Of a stretch of 64,000 nucleotides of DNA, positions 36,114-49,089 are shown piece by piece. Each line of letters opens with the position of its first letter. The stretch's first letter is position 1. The notes below the pieces were generated by a model. That model did no database searches, was not told where the DNA came from, and was given only the letters and a program-made list of their open reading frames with translations. The DNA is from Monodelphis domestica. Lineage: Eukaryota; Chordata; Mammalia; Didelphimorphia; Didelphidae. The DNA is taken from assembly GCF_027887165.1 (NCBI RefSeq), contig NC_077228.1, positions 178,726,499-178,790,498 on the forward strand, read 5' to 3'. The translations under genes were made by a program, and so were the position numbers.

Positions 36114-37030
36114 CATTTCTTTTGGCCCAGGGATGTAAACATGTAGTTTTCACAAGGGTTTCATCAACTTTTCCCCCAGACATATTATCCATGAACTGAC
36201 GTCCATGTTCTAATGCAAGGTAGCAGTCATTGCAACAATCCCGTTCTTCAACACGTACCGAGCTACTAATAACACCAATTTTGGGAATAGGATCTTGGTC
36301 TGCTGCTCCAAATGGTGAAAATAAATTAGTGCACTGATCCTGTAGCAATAATATTAACTCATCAGGCAATTTTTCAGGTTCTTTCAGTACGCCATTGACA
36401 TGTTCAACAGAGGTAGCCCTGAGAGCTTCAAAACGTTTCTCTGCTTCTTTACCACATTCAGTGTTACGTCCTATGATATCTAATTCATCTTCAAGAAACA
36501 ATCCAGAGCTGTTTCCAAATTTTCTGTTCATGACAGCACTGAAGCCACAGGTACACCTATACTGTGCCTCCTGTGTTGGATCTGGAATGTAAACTCCAAC
36601 ATCAGCACCTTTGATGTTCATGTTGCAGACACAGATACAGCAACTGTCAAAGTTACAGTCTTTGTACAAATTCATTACTGACTCTGAAAGAATGAGGTTT
36701 ACATAAAGACTATGTGCTTCAGGGATAGATGGAACAGTTGCAGGCTCAACAGAATTTAAGGGTCTACATGTTGATGGGGTGGAAGCTGGTGAGTACAAGT
36801 CTGAGTTTTCATATTTGACTGAGCCTTGAGCACTGGCAGGTCCACCAGCTCCACGAGGTGTACGAGGTGTCCTTGGTGTTCGTGGTGTTGGAAATCTAGG
36901 GGTAGAGGGAGAAGGAAGAATCCCTGCTCCACTATTACTAGGAGGTGCACTGCTTGGGGGCATTCCAAAAGGAGTATGAGTTTGAGGAGTATAAGCAGGG
37001 CCATATTCTTGATCCATAGTACTTCCATCA
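36114..37030 (-). CDS. MED13: MED13 exon 16 (largest; TPR repeats and Cys-rich block)
   Basis: 917 nt, 305 full codons. In order: '[18 protein letters not shown]'; a Pro/Ser linker; a tandem Thr-Pro-Arg repeat (about 36850-36892) that offers several Ser/Thr-Pro phosphorylation sites; '[18 protein letters not shown]'; a Cys-rich block with '[10 protein letters not shown]' and '[14 protein letters not shown]'; the acidic '[11 protein letters not shown]'; '[11 protein letters not shown]'; and '[20 protein letters not shown]'. The Cys pairs suggest a metal-binding or disulphide-free structural core, but the family function of the block is not known to me. Acceptor AATGATAATAG has a poor pyrimidine tract. 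Donor AATG|gtaagt. Confidence 0.96.
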
Positions 37031-37344
37031 CTATTATCATTCCCCAGATGAAAAATTCATAAGGAAACATACAAAAAAGAGAGAAAGAATGAAATTAGAA
37101 CTGCAAAATATTCCATAATTGTTTGGAAAAATATGGATTAGTATTTTTTTTAAGTATCTTTCTACAAAGTACCTAGTCCCTAAAGTACTTGTCCTACAGT
37201 TATTCAACCATACACAAAATATTTGGAAAGGTCAAAACTGTTTACATACACACATACAATTGTAATGTAATGAGTAGTATTCATAGTATTATAGATTTCC
37301 AATGCTACTAAGTCTAGCTCCTTCATTTTAATTATGAAGAAAAA

Positions 37345-37455
37345 GGTGAAAGAGATCAAGTGATTTGCTCAAGGTCACACAGCTATTAAGTATCTAAGGT
37401 AGGATTTGAACTCATGTTTTGAGCCTAGGATTGTATACCACCTAGCTGCCTCATG
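37345..37455 (-). mobile_element. tRNA-derived marsupial SINE fragment
   Basis: 'CAAGTGATTTGCTCAAGGTCACACAGCTATTAAG' type text, 'GGATTTGAACTCATG' B-box complement and 'CACCTAGCTGCCTC' head complement. Intron 15. Confidence 0.65.
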
Positions 37456-37810
37456 TACAACCACATCCAAAAAAATCTACAAAATTTATACTGGTCTAAT
37501 AAGAATACATGACTCAAGAGAATAATGACTGCTATTTTTAAAAAATTAAAGATATGAGGCAATAAATCAAAATATACTATTAGGTTAGGCATGCTATGAA
37601 AGATGTTTTAGAAGAAAACACCATCATACTATTCACCCAAAAGTAAGTAGTGCTGTAATATATCACCAATTTTTTTGCTTTAACAAACAGAAATAACAAA
37701 CGGAAATGAAGAATTTTAAAGACTTGGGAGGAATTAAAGAGTCTTTTAAAAAAAGTCTAGTATTTACAAAGTATTTCTTTCAAAACTCAGTTTTATACAA
37801 CACGTGGCTA

Positions 37811-38017
<207 letters not shown>

Positions 38018-38255
38018 CTATAAGATAAAAAACTCAATTACTATGTCTTAATTTTCTAACTTCAAAAAGAGGCAAATAGTTAGTAAATTATAAGTGTAAT
38101 TTAAATAACCATAAATAATGTTTGTTAATCCTTCTGTCATTTTCTAACAAATACTGACATTACAATTCTATTAACAATAAATTCTGGGGAGGTGGCAGAG
38201 TATAGTGAATGCTAAAAGTTAGCATTAGTACTGTTAACTTCAAGACTAGAAATCA

Positions 38256-38615
<360 letters not shown>

Positions 38616-38656
38616 TTATGTATTTAAAAATACAACAAATTATTTAGGAAACTTAC

Positions 38657-38747
38657 TTATACAGGATAGTGGATCCAAATTTCCTGCCTTTGACTCCTTG
38701 GAATTTGATTTTTCATCTGCGCCATTTAGTATTTTTTTAGAGCCAGG
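38657..38747 (-). CDS. MED13: MED13 exon 13
   Basis: 91 nt, phase 0 in and 1 out. Encodes '[20 protein letters not shown]' and 'NLDPLSCI', a polar, variable linker. The intron to exon 14 is only 117 nt, the shortest in the window. Acceptor TTTTTTAAAAG, donor ATAA|gtaagt. Confidence 0.93.
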
Positions 38748-39187
38748 CTTTTAAAAAACAAGAGGGAAATTTACATGAAAGTTTCATTCAGTGTGATCTC
38801 AGGTCAATAATAATTCAAACTGAATGTCTCCTCAACAAAATGCTTGTTTTATTTGTTAAACATTTACTAAGCACTTAGCAACTACAGTCTATGTGAGGTG
38901 AAAGTGAAGATACAAACCAGGTAAGATTCAGCCTCCATTTTCACGTACCATTCAGTCAGAAGGATGAAACTGATATGAAAATAACCATTATACACTATAA
39001 AATTACATGGCCAGTACATTAGAGAACAGCAAAAGACTATCTACAAAAGGTATGAAGAAGGCAGAGGAATCAAGTATCAGAGGAAGATATAAGATTTGAT
39101 TTGGGTTTTAATAGGGTTGGTAGCAAGTCAAAAGTGAAGTGCAAGAGGGCAGACATTTTAACAAGGTATAGCAGAAGTAAATGTATA

Positions 39188-40245
39188 GACGCCAAGATGG
39201 TGGCATAGTAGCAGCAAAAGCTGAAACCTCTTGGACAATCCTTCCAAACCAATCTATAAAATGCTCGCTACAATTTGAAAGGTAGGTAGAAAGAGTAGAT
39301 TTTCCCAGGCTAAGGGGGAACCAGAAACAAAACTATAAAGGAGTGTTGGTCAACAACCCCACCTATTGTGCCAGGCTCCAAGCCTGAGCATAGGGTCAAC
39401 TTTGAGATCCTGGGACCCTGGCTACAGTAACAATGGCGCATTCCCACACTCCTGACCCACCCCTTGAAGTCCTAGGAATTGGCACCACCCTGGTTGCTGG
39501 GAAGTCCATTGTGCTTGCCCCTTCCAAGCTTGCACTGCAATGAAAACAGTCCCAGAACAAAATAGCTCATAGTGCCAGGTCCTGCTATCAGCAGAAGAGA
39601 CAGAGTTGGCAGCTTTCAGAACTCCCAGGCCACAGCCCCCCCCCCCCCAAAGTGAAAAAATAAGCAAACAACAAAAGAAACCAAACCCTAGAAAATGTCT
39701 GTGGGGGCAAAGAACAAAGCACAGAGTCAATAGGTGACAGTGAGATCTAAGCAACCTCACGCAAAACTAGGTACTAGAAGAACCCAAAAAGGAATTAAAA
39801 AAAACAAATAAGAAAAGTCAAAGAAAAATGGGAGAAAGAAATGAAAGTGACACAAAAAGAAAATAGCTTTAAAAAGTTTTGTTTTGTTTTTTAAACCCTT
39901 ACCTTCCATCTTGGAATATTGGTTCCAAGGCAGAAGAGTGGTAAGGGCTAGGCAATGGGGGTTAAATGACTTGCCCAGGGCCACACAGCTGGGAAGTGTC
40001 TTGAGGCCAGATTTGAACCTAGGACCTCCCATCTCTAGGCCTGGCTCTCAATCCACTGAGCTACCCAGCTGCCCCTTAAGAGTTCCTTTAAAAAACAGAA
40101 TTGACCCACTGGAAAAAGAGGCCAAAAAATCCAATTAAGAAAAGAGTTCCATGAAAAGTAGACTGGACCAAAAAGAAGGATGATGAAAAGGTCATGGAAA
40201 AAATCCATTCTTTAGAAATAAAAGAGGAAAGAAGAGAGAAAATCA
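39188..40245 (+). mobile_element. Older L1: 5'UTR and start of ORF1, split by a SINE1
   Basis: Begins with GCCAAGATGGTGGC (39191-39204), the YY1-type motif seen at the 5' end of the other L1 copies. GC-rich 5'UTR-like sequence follows, then an A-rich, ORF1-like coiled-coil coding remnant (39780-39885 and 40079-40245). The SINE1 at 39888-40077 interrupts the ORF1 part. Intron 12, antisense to MED13. Confidence 0.6.
39888..40077 (-). mobile_element. SINE1-type SINE nested in older L1
   Basis: T run, 'CTTACCTTCCATCTTGGAATA', 'GACTTGCCCAGGGCCACACAGCTGGGAAGTG' type body, full head complement 'CCACTGAGCTACCCAGCTGCCCC'. A short deletion removes about 8 nt near the 3' end. Little diverged. Confidence 0.9.
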
Positions 40246-40440
40246 GCAATATAATGCAGTTGGAGTATAGGACACTTGGGGAAAAATATGAAGTCTTGAA
40301 GTCTGGAGAGGTAAGGTGGTCACAAAGTAGAGGCAGAGGAATTTGAACTTGGTAGGCAAGAGAAGCCACATAATCAAATCTATGCATTAAGAACAATACT
40401 ATCATCCATGTGAAGGATACACCAGGGGTGTGGGGGAAGA
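40246..40440. other. Intron 12 sequence of mixed repeat character
   Basis: Some words ('GGAATTTGAACTTGG', 'GAGAAGCCACATAATCAAATC') recall L2 antisense text, but I cannot assign it firmly. Confidence 0.3.
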
Positions 40441-40828
40441 AGATCTATCAAGAAGTTTATTTCCAGCAAGATATAATCTCTAACTAATAAGAAGTTAAAG
40501 GATACAAAGAGTTAAAAAAAAAGGCAAGCCATAAATGCATGCACCAAATCACTAATAAGAGAAATGCAAATTATTCCCACCGGCAAACAAATCTGACAAA
40601 AATTGAGAATACAGGAGGGACTCTGAGGCAAAAAGAATAAGAATATACAGCTGATGGAGCTATGAAATGGTTCAACTGTTTTAGATGTCAACTTATTATA
40701 TAAGGAAAAGTCACTTGTCTTAATCCCAGCAATTCTATTTCTGGGTATATACCCTAAGGAAGTCTTCAAAGATAGAAACAAAAGTCTTTAATATACACCT
40801 ATATTCATATTTCATGAAGGGCCCAGCC
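40441..40828 (+). mobile_element. L1 ORF2 C-terminal fragment
   Basis: Resembles the downstream part of L1 ORF2, e.g. 'GAGAAATGCAAATTATTCCC', 'GCTGATGGAGCTATGAAATGG', 'CTATTTCTGGGTATATACCCTAA'. These align by eye with 57000-57260 of the dead L1. Probably the 3' part of the element starting at 39188. Intron 12. Confidence 0.6.
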
Positions 40829-41520
40829 TATTGAAGTTCATTCTTTTATTTCTTGGCTTTACCCTTCCTCATCAGCTGGTGGATCTTCACCCTGCAGATG
40901 ACTATCCACTTTTAGTTCTCTTCTGTCCCTAGATGGAGTTACTATTTAATGAAGTAGGCCACCCATGTTAATTTCTCTCCTGATTCCACTCCTATTTCTG
41001 GATAAATTCAAGGTCCTCATTGCTGCAAGACAATCCTTTTATTTCTCTTTAATTAACTCACTACTGCATTCACTACTCTTTCTATAACTCTTCTGTCACT
41101 CCTGTCTCCCAAGAAGAGGTGGCGGATGGCCCTTTTTACCAAGGTTAAATCCTCTAACTCTAAGAATACTGGCTGCTTCACTACTGCTTACAAAGATACA
41201 CATTTCTCCCTTTCCTCAAAAGACTCACTTGATCCATCCATCACCACTATTATCCCATCTCTTTTTTGCTTTAACTTGTAAAAGGCCAAGTGTCTCTTCA
41301 TTATACTCTCTTCTCCAGCCCCTTTATTCCACCAAAATTGCTTTTGTGTCTGACATGAGCTCTTAATTGCCAAATCCAATGGCCTTGTCTTAAACATTCT
41401 TCTGACCTCTCTTCAGCCTCTGACATTATCAATCAACTTCTCCTTGATTCTCTTTTCTCTCTAGATTTTAATGACATTACCCTCTCCTGGTTCTCCTCCT
41501 ATCTCTCTGATTAACTTTTT
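40829..41520 (+). mobile_element. L2 LINE fragment (reverse-transcriptase side)
   Basis: 'GCCAAATCCAATGGCCTTGTCTTA', 'TCTGACATTATCAATCAACTTC', 'TCCTGGTTCTCCTCCTATCTCTCTGA' are L2 ORF2 landmarks in sense orientation. Intron 12. Confidence 0.65.
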
Positions 41521-41534
41521 CTATTTGACCCCAG

Positions 41535-41775
41535 AGACTAGAACAAGGAACAAAGAAAAGAAATTATTAAGAAGTTGATTTGGGCTAACTATCAGGAAAA
41601 ACTACCCAACAGTTAAAAAGTTCTCTTAAAGTAGAATGGGCTGCCTCAACTAGAGGTAGGATATTCTGACTTAAAGTAAAGGTTAGAAGACAACTTGTTG
41701 TTTATATTACAATAAGGATTTCCTTTTTAGTATCAGGTTAGAGTAGATGCTAAGATAACTATGTCCATCTAATGT
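41535..41775 (+). mobile_element. CR1/L3-type LINE 3' fragment
   Basis: 'CTATCAGGAAAAACTACCCAACAGTTA', 'TAGAATGGGCTGCCTCAACTAGAGGTAGG' and 'AAGGATTTCCTTTTTAG' match the CR1/L3 3' portion in sense direction. Intron 12. Confidence 0.55.
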
Positions 41776-41784
41776 GGAACTAGG

Positions 41785-41995
41785 AAGCTAGGTAGAGCAG
41801 TGGATAGAGGGCTGGGCTTGCTTCCTCAAACATCAACTATGTGATCCTGGGCAAGTCACATAACCCTATTTGATTCAGTTTCCTCATTTTTAACATGAGC
41901 TGGAGAAGGAAAAAGAAAACCACTTTAGTATTTTTTTCAAGAAAACCCCACATAGTCAAGAGTTAGATGTCTGAAAATGACTAAACAACAACACT
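41785..41995 (+). mobile_element. MAR1-type tRNA-derived marsupial SINE
   Basis: Head 'GGAAGCTAGGTAGAGCAGTGGATAGAG', body 'TGTGATCCTGGGCAAGTCACATAACCC', then the long 3' part 'GAGCTGGAGAAGGAAAAAGAAAACCACTTTAGTA' and 'GACTAAACAACAACA'. The reverse-oriented relative is at 49090-49310. Intron 12. Confidence 0.8.
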
Positions 41996-42489
41996 GTTGG
42001 AAACTGCTGAAAAAATTATGGCACATAAATATAATACTGTCAAATAGTAAGAAATAATAAATGAAGATTCCTAAGTAAGAAACTTTTTATCATGGAAAAG
42101 AGCAGTGACAGTCCTGGATAATGAAGTCTAACCATTATGGAAGACTAGATATTACTCATATTGTTAAATGCAGTCACTCCATTGGATAGTTTCTCCATTT
42201 TTTTCTTTGTCAAAAAAGAGAGTTCAAAGGGGTAGGGCTTGAAGTGATTAATGTAAAGGTAAAAAACATCAATAATATTTTCTCTTTTCTCTCTTAAAAA
42301 AATCTGAACAATAAACAAAGTCTATACTATAGAGATGGTTTGTAGAAAAAGATGTGGGACATGTTACTAAGGCAGAATCAATAGGATTTGATAACTTATT
42401 GGCTAAGTCTCATTCATTTAATAATACAACCCACTGAAAATCTTAAAAGAAAAAAAAATTGCATGTAAATCAGTGACAAATTCAAATTA

Positions 42490-42693
<204 letters not shown>

Positions 42694-43039
42694 TTAAATC
42701 ATTTGGAAGAAGCTTCCAACTTACAAAAGAAAAATGTACTTAATTTTTTTTTAATGCTTCTTGAATCTGAAAACATCCAGTGTAAGGTATTGTGACTAAG
42801 CTTTGGTGGAACTTATTTTAATCAGGAATGAAGTTAGAATGCTTAATATTTGCAATAAAAAAAATAGAAAATATAAGTTACTTAATGTGATTTTTCTTTA
42901 TTGATAGAGGTAACAATAGCCCGTTCAACCTATAGACAGCCCTAAATGTTAGGTGATTTTTTCCCCCTTATGATTAGTTTAAAACTTCCTTTGCCAATTA
43001 AGTTCCATATGGTGATTTTAGAGCTTTATAAGTCTAATA

Positions 43040-43470
43040 TTTTTTAAATGGTTATGCTGGTCTAGATGATTTCTAATGTCCCTTCTGGCTCTAAATATTA
43101 TCCTAGGTCTCACTTGTCCCTTCCCCAAAGTTTCCTCTATTCAGGCTCAACATCCCAGGTGTTCCAAATATTTTTTATATTACATTTCACATTGTCTTGT
43201 CCACTACTCTCTAGACAAAAATCTAATATGTCAGATGGAACAACCATAAGAAAGCATGGAATGAATAATAGATAGATTGCTATAATTGGAATCAGAAGAG
43301 ATAGGTAGGCTAAAATCCTAACTAACAGTTATTAGCTTCCACGGGGAAGGCTTAGCTTCCTTATCTGTAAAATGGGAATAAAAACTCTAGTCCCTAACCT
43401 TACTTGAGTTGTGAAGCTCAGATGAAGTAAGGTATAGTTAAAGTGTTTTAAATATAAATGTCAGATGATG
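43040..43470 (+). mobile_element. MIR-like SINE fragments
   Basis: 43050-43100 ('GGTCTAGATGATTTCTAATGTCCCTTCTGGCTCTAAA') and 43350-43470 ('TTCCTTATCTGTAAAATGGGAATAA') match MIR 3' sequence. Intron 11. Confidence 0.6.
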
Positions 43471-45371
43471 TTTTTTAAACAGGATTTTGACATGCACAAG
43501 AAAGACTGCCTAAGAGTTGGAGGGAGTAAAAAGTAAGTTGGTGTTTGAGGAAATTGAGAGGATAAGGATTACAAGTTATGGGAAATGAATGAATCACACT
43601 TACTCCAACTTATCTAGTTCAGTTCCTTTTCTGTTCAATTATGGGGTTGGTCCAACTTCTATCTTGTGAGAAAACTATATTTAATTGTGGCATTAGGGAG
43701 AAAATCTTATTGAGTTGTTTGAATCTAGTCTGGGAAACTGGACCATCTATACCTACTGTTAAAGACCATTAACCAAGTACCTAGATTATGCTGAGCAGAA
43801 AAACAATCAAATCCTAGAGATTTCTCACAATTTTATATTTCAATCAACTCTTATGTCTTATTTGGAAACCGGATGCATAATGATCAATTAGTTATTGTTT
43901 CCATGTTCCTTTGAATGTTTACAGAAAGTTGTGGGGGAATTGTACCCATTCACTTTCACCCTCTCAATTTGCAAAGTCTCTAATCTTTTCTCCAATTAGA
44001 ATTAAATGGCTGTATTTGATTGTTTTTAATATGTAAAATATAAAAGTCTGACTCTCTCCTGGTACTTGGGGTCCAGACCTAAATTGAGGAAGGGGCCTGG
44101 TCCTGATTTGTTGGGCAATCGCCATGCATTGATTAATGTTCAGAAGACTGAACCTTTGTTTCTCCTGTCATTTCATTTTTCACCAGCCACTGTGGTACAA
44201 TGATAATCTCCAAAGATAGAAGGGAAGTAGTAGCACATCTCTGGAGGTAAACATTCAAACAGAAATCTCCCAATAATATTACTGGAGTAAGAGATCTTGG
44301 ATGATGGCCAAAGGTCAGAAGGACAGAAGCAAATTTTATTTTAAAAAAATCAAGCATTCACAAGTCTTTAACATCAGAATTACTAAAGATTCAGCTTCTA
44401 ATTTTGAAAATAAAAGTTCCTATAATTCAAAGCTTAAAGAATCTTAAAAATCTACTCGATCATACCTTCACCCATAATGTATAAACAGAAATTTGAAAAA
44501 AGTAACCATTACTTAAGTTTGAATAATATATATACTAGACATTTTATAACAATAAAATAAGGCAATATTCAAGTCTGGACTTCTCAGAGTTAAACACAAA
44601 ATTTTCTTCTAATTTATAAGGTTCTGACTGTAATACACTTCATACAAGTTCTTAAATAAGATTCCTGGCCTACTGGGAGACAAAATTTTAACTTTTCCTT
44701 TAAGAGGCAATCCTATATGGATAACCTCATCTTTCAGAACTGAACAGAATCCCCAGTATTTTTATTTTCTCCAAGGACTCACTGAAGTGAAAACGAAGGG
44801 GATTAGGTTCTGTTCCCACCTCAAAGAACTGTTCATATACATCATATTCCTTCAACATGGGGACATAAGATAAGCTATACAAATATACAAGTTTTTATAC
44901 TGTTCTGTAAACTCTAGGTTGAGATATTCCCATCCAGTACCTGCACTTTCACTTTCTAAATTAAATTAGCTTTTTCTTATAGTCTTATTAGTAGCTTCAC
45001 TCACACCAGAAACTAATACTCCATAGGGGGTCCATAACAGATGGCTTTCCCCTTTCTCCTATCATGAATATAATAAAGTATTTTACTCAACAAGTAGCTA
45101 GTTGGTACATGTAAACAAATTAAAAAGTGTACCCTAAACAAAGCAGGTGAAAATGTAACACTGAAGGCAATCTGATTTATTGGGAGGTTATTTGGAAGAT
45201 GAGAAGAGGGGAATGGGTTGTAATTTCAATGGTGCTGGAAATAAATTTAATATCATAAATCATCTCAGAAGGATTAAGTATATTAATTTTGCAAAATGGA
45301 ACAGGATTTTAGCAAAGACTTCTATTGCCAATCTGAAAATGAAAAGATTATATCAGAAAATGTCAATATAC
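43471..45371. other. MED13 intron 11, unique sequence
   Basis: AT-rich intron DNA. No gene, RNA or repeat family recognised. Confidence 0.5.
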
Positions 45372-45453
45372 CTTGTTTGACAGAGGGACTAAATAACGAC
45401 ATAGCATCCTCTTCATGTGATAACACTGTTACATTAGATGTCCCATCTTCTGC
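45372..45453 (-). CDS. MED13: MED13 exon 11
   Basis: 82 nt, phase 0 in and 1 out, the smallest exon here. Encodes '[20 protein letters not shown]' and 'FSPSVKQ'. Acceptor ATAATTTGCAG, donor CAAG|gtatat. Confidence 0.93.
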
Positions 45454-45685
45454 CTGCAAATTATAATGAGAAAGAATTTATCACTTTCATTTTTAAAAAC
45501 CCACAAAATTTCCAGTCAATATACACTATGTAACACATTAATTCTTCTAGAAATATCACATATTATTTATTTAGTGATTACCATAACCACAGGCAAATAC
45601 TGGCAAGTTAAATGTTTGGTGCTACAGATATAGGTGTAGAGGTTAAGCTTGATTCCAAAATAGACTTTGGAAATCAATCAGCACT

Positions 45686-45847
45686 TTTTTTTTTAAAACC
45701 CTTACCTTCCATCTTGGAATCAATACTGTTGATTAACTGGGGGTTAAGTGACTTGCCCAGGAAGTGCCAGGAAGAGGGCAGATTTAAACACAGGACCTCC
45801 CATCTCTAGGTCTAGGCTCTCAATCCACTGAGCCACCCAGTTGCTCC
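45686..45847 (-). mobile_element. SINE1-type SINE, internally deleted
   Basis: T run and 'CCTTACCTTCCATCTTGGAATC' at the 3' end, a shortened middle, and the full head complement ('CCACTGAGCCACCCAGTTGC'). Intron 10. Confidence 0.85.
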
Positions 45848-46059
45848 CTCAAAAGCAATCTTACTGCATGTGGTTTTTTTTGTGCTTTTTGATACTATGG
45901 CTGGTTAGCACACCTTTTAATTATTCACCCAAGTGTGAAAAATACTTTTGTATTTGCTAAATGTTAATTACCTTTGTTTTCATAATTACATTATGTCAAA
46001 GGAAAATAATTTTCATTAGTGATTGATTAATGTAAAATATCTTGGGGTTTAGAGTAATA

Positions 46060-46210
46060 ATTTCTTCTGATCATGTAATAGATGAGGAAACTGAGGCACA
46101 GGTGTTAGTTGGACTTACTTAATATCACATATCAAATTAGTAACAGAATCAGATCTATAGCCCTGGTCTCCTGAATAAGACCACTAATCTTTTCCTTACA
46201 TTATGCTATC
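46060..46210 (-). mobile_element. MIR-like SINE fragment
   Basis: 'GATGAGGAAACTGAGGCACAGG' and 'AGTAACAGAATCAGATC' are the MIR complement. Intron 10. Confidence 0.65.
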
Positions 46211-46866
46211 TCTTCTCTGACAAGTCTCATGCCACAAGTATTTGAATTAGTTTAGTTTTTATATTTTCTTTCCATGAAAGTTACACAGTAACTTAATTTG
46301 AAAACTGGGATGCAAGCCAAATAGTCTTATCACCCAGCAACTCTATCCTTTATCAATACAATGATTTTATTTCATTCTAATTCTCTGAAAATTGGTAATT
46401 TATGTCCAGCATTATTAAATGGAGTCATTAAGACCTCAATACAAATCTGGCCTTGAACTTAACCCTTGCTCTTTTCTTCACTTATTTAATAAACTGTAGA
46501 GAGGAAATTTTTTAAAAGTAAATTTTATTTTCTAAATTGAGGATGGGAAGGGAAGAGAACAAGCTGGATCAATTCAAAATACCCTATTTCCAACCATGAA
46601 GCTTATACAAAGTTACCATATTAGGAAGATGTCTTAGAGGAAAATGGTTTTTTAAAGTTTTTTTTAAGTATTAAAGCCAAATTGACACCTCTATAGTTAA
46701 TAGCAGCTATGATTTCAAATATAACCAAGTATTTACTTTTATAAAAACCTTTGCAAGAATAGGAAAATTGCTCTAAATTAAAAAAAAAAGTATAAAAAGA
46801 ACAAAAAATGACTATAATATCCTAGACTTATCAACCACCACTCAGAACACTATTTTCTCTACTCAC

Positions 46867-47083
46867 CTTGTGTTTTTTCCCAGGTTCTCTCTCACTGTTC
46901 TGCTTGTCTTTTTTATTATCAGGAAAAAGAAATTCTACATCTCCATCAACAAATGCATATGGATCAATTTCAGGTTCTTGTTCCATATCAGATACTACTG
47001 CTGAAAGATACTGATTTTTACTCTGATACTGTTGCACCAGTTCATCAGAAACCTTTAAAGGTTTTTTACATTGCACCATTAAC
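46867..47083 (-). CDS. MED13: MED13 exon 10
   Basis: 217 nt. Encodes '[20 protein letters not shown]', '[20 protein letters not shown]', '[15 protein letters not shown]' and '[11 protein letters not shown]'. Acceptor TTATTTTGTTCAG, donor AAG|gtgagt. Confidence 0.95.
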
Positions 47084-47194
47084 CTGAACAAAATAAAGAT
47101 AAAATTAGAAAAATGTGTCTCTGTATTAATGAATGCGCACCCCCCCCCAATAATTAGAATCATTGAATTTTAAGAGCTGGAGTCTCAATACCAG

Positions 47195-47285
47195 CCTTGT
47201 CTTGCATATGAGGAAACTGAGGCCCAGAGGATGGACTTATCTAAGGTTTTATGGCTAATCAGTAAGAGAAGCTAGAAATGAAACA
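47195..47285 (-). mobile_element. MIR-like SINE fragment
   Basis: 'ATGAGGAAACTGAGGCCCAGAGGATGG' is the MIR complement. Intron 9. Confidence 0.6.
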
Positions 47286-48815
47286 TTGAAATGGAAGTTT
47301 TCTTCATTCTGAAATTCTTCAGTATTCAAACATTATCAAATTTGCCTTGCCCATGTCCCTTTCCTTAAAAATGTATCTGTATCTATTCTCCTTTGTTAAT
47401 AGTGACTGTAGAATCAGAATGGGTTAATTCAATAGTATTAATTAAGCATGATAATGGTCACACTTTTTGCCATAAAGTCTTTATAATAAAACTGTGCATC
47501 ACTTTTATTATTATCCCATTGAAAGATATGTATCTTCTTAAATTCTGCTAGGTGTTTTATAGGGGGGAAAGGACAAAAGGCTAAGTACTTATTTTGCTCT
47601 AAATTTGAGACCAATTCAATTAGTTATACTGTATGATGAACAAGTGAAACCCAATGAGAATTCTTGGGACAAACTTGATTGATTATTATAGAAACAGGGA
47701 AGGAATTCGAGTTCCCTAGTGTAGGAACTCCCAAAACAGGAAACTACTCCAGCAAAATTTGTTGGCAATTTATTAGGTAAGTACTAGGGGATTCCCTAAG
47801 GCTTGAAAACAAAAGATGAATCTCGATTTGCCTGGAACCAAGTTCAGCATTATCCCCAAGCACTTCTACACGAAAACAGAATATTCCTATGGATAGAGGT
47901 CCCAATTTCTTCTGCTAGGAACATTAAAGAGTAAAAACCAGAGCTGAAAATCTTTTTTACATTTGCTATATTGCTAGTGGAAGGTGGCTGTCTTTAAAAC
48001 GGGATAAAGATAAAAATAAATGAATGAAAATGTGATAAAAGTATGAGACCTTTAAAAAATTATGTTTTAAAAATACATACAAAGGATAAGCATTATGACA
48101 CGCCACATCTGTCTTTGTTTCTTCCTTTACTACCAAAAGTACTTGTTTTAAGAAAACTATAAAAAAAAAAAGTCAGACATTTAAAAAACTTTTTACACCG
48201 TCAATTGCTATAACTTGGACGTTTTTACCACTACCAACTGCAGAAAGGTACTATTGAAGCTCAGCTTTCTTATACTCAATCAAAACAAGTAAAAATCTGT
48301 GAAACTATGAATATGGAAAAAACCCTATAATTTGATTTCCCTTAGTATTTATAAAGTGCTTAATATCTGTTGAAATGAATATAGGGGAAATTTCTGATAT
48401 TCTAGAGGAAAGGATGGGAAGCAAAAAAGGTATGTCACAGCTAAAAAAAGGTGATATGATATGAAGTCATTAAGGTCTACAAAATAGTTGGTACTATGAT
48501 ATTTAAGCATTATAATACCTAAAAGTACATGACAATCGACATAGGCTACTAGCTTAAAACCTCATCTATAAAAGCTATCAATTCAGATGATCAGATATTA
48601 AGTCTTATATTTACATTTTTAAAATAATTAAAGTCAAAGGAAAGATAGGATTTGCAATTCAACCAATATTGCCAGAATGTATATATTTAATAAATTCAAG
48701 AGTACATTATATTTAGAGATTAGTTAAAATAAGATCTTACAAGATAACACATTTATAATACTTTCTCCTCACACATTTAAGGTATACATTAGTCCTTTAA
48801 ATTCTCACAATTATT
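47286..48815. other. MED13 intron 9, unique sequence
   Basis: AT-rich with no gene, RNA or repeat that I recognise. Confidence 0.5.
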
Positions 48816-48940
48816 ATTAGTGCAATTTCACAGATAAAGAAAGTTGAAGTGATCTCTTCAAGATCACCTGGGCTAGTCAGTGGCAGGTCCAGGACTAAAA
48901 TCTGTCTTCATTCCTAGTTCAAAAATTATTTCAATTTGAG
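48816..48940 (-). mobile_element. MIR-like SINE fragment
   Basis: 'CAATTTCACAGATAAAGAAAGTTGAAGTGATCTCTTCAAGATCAC' type text matches the MIR complement. Intron 9. Confidence 0.55.
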
Positions 48941-49089
48941 CTCATTGTTTCCCTCAAACATTTCACAATTATAATATTTACAAGTGACTAATCACACACA
49001 CCAGAGCCTGATTACATAGTATGTGGGCATTGTAGCAAGTGTAAAGCTTTCCTTTGTATTTTCTCAGAACCTTAGCTTTTGTTGTACTC

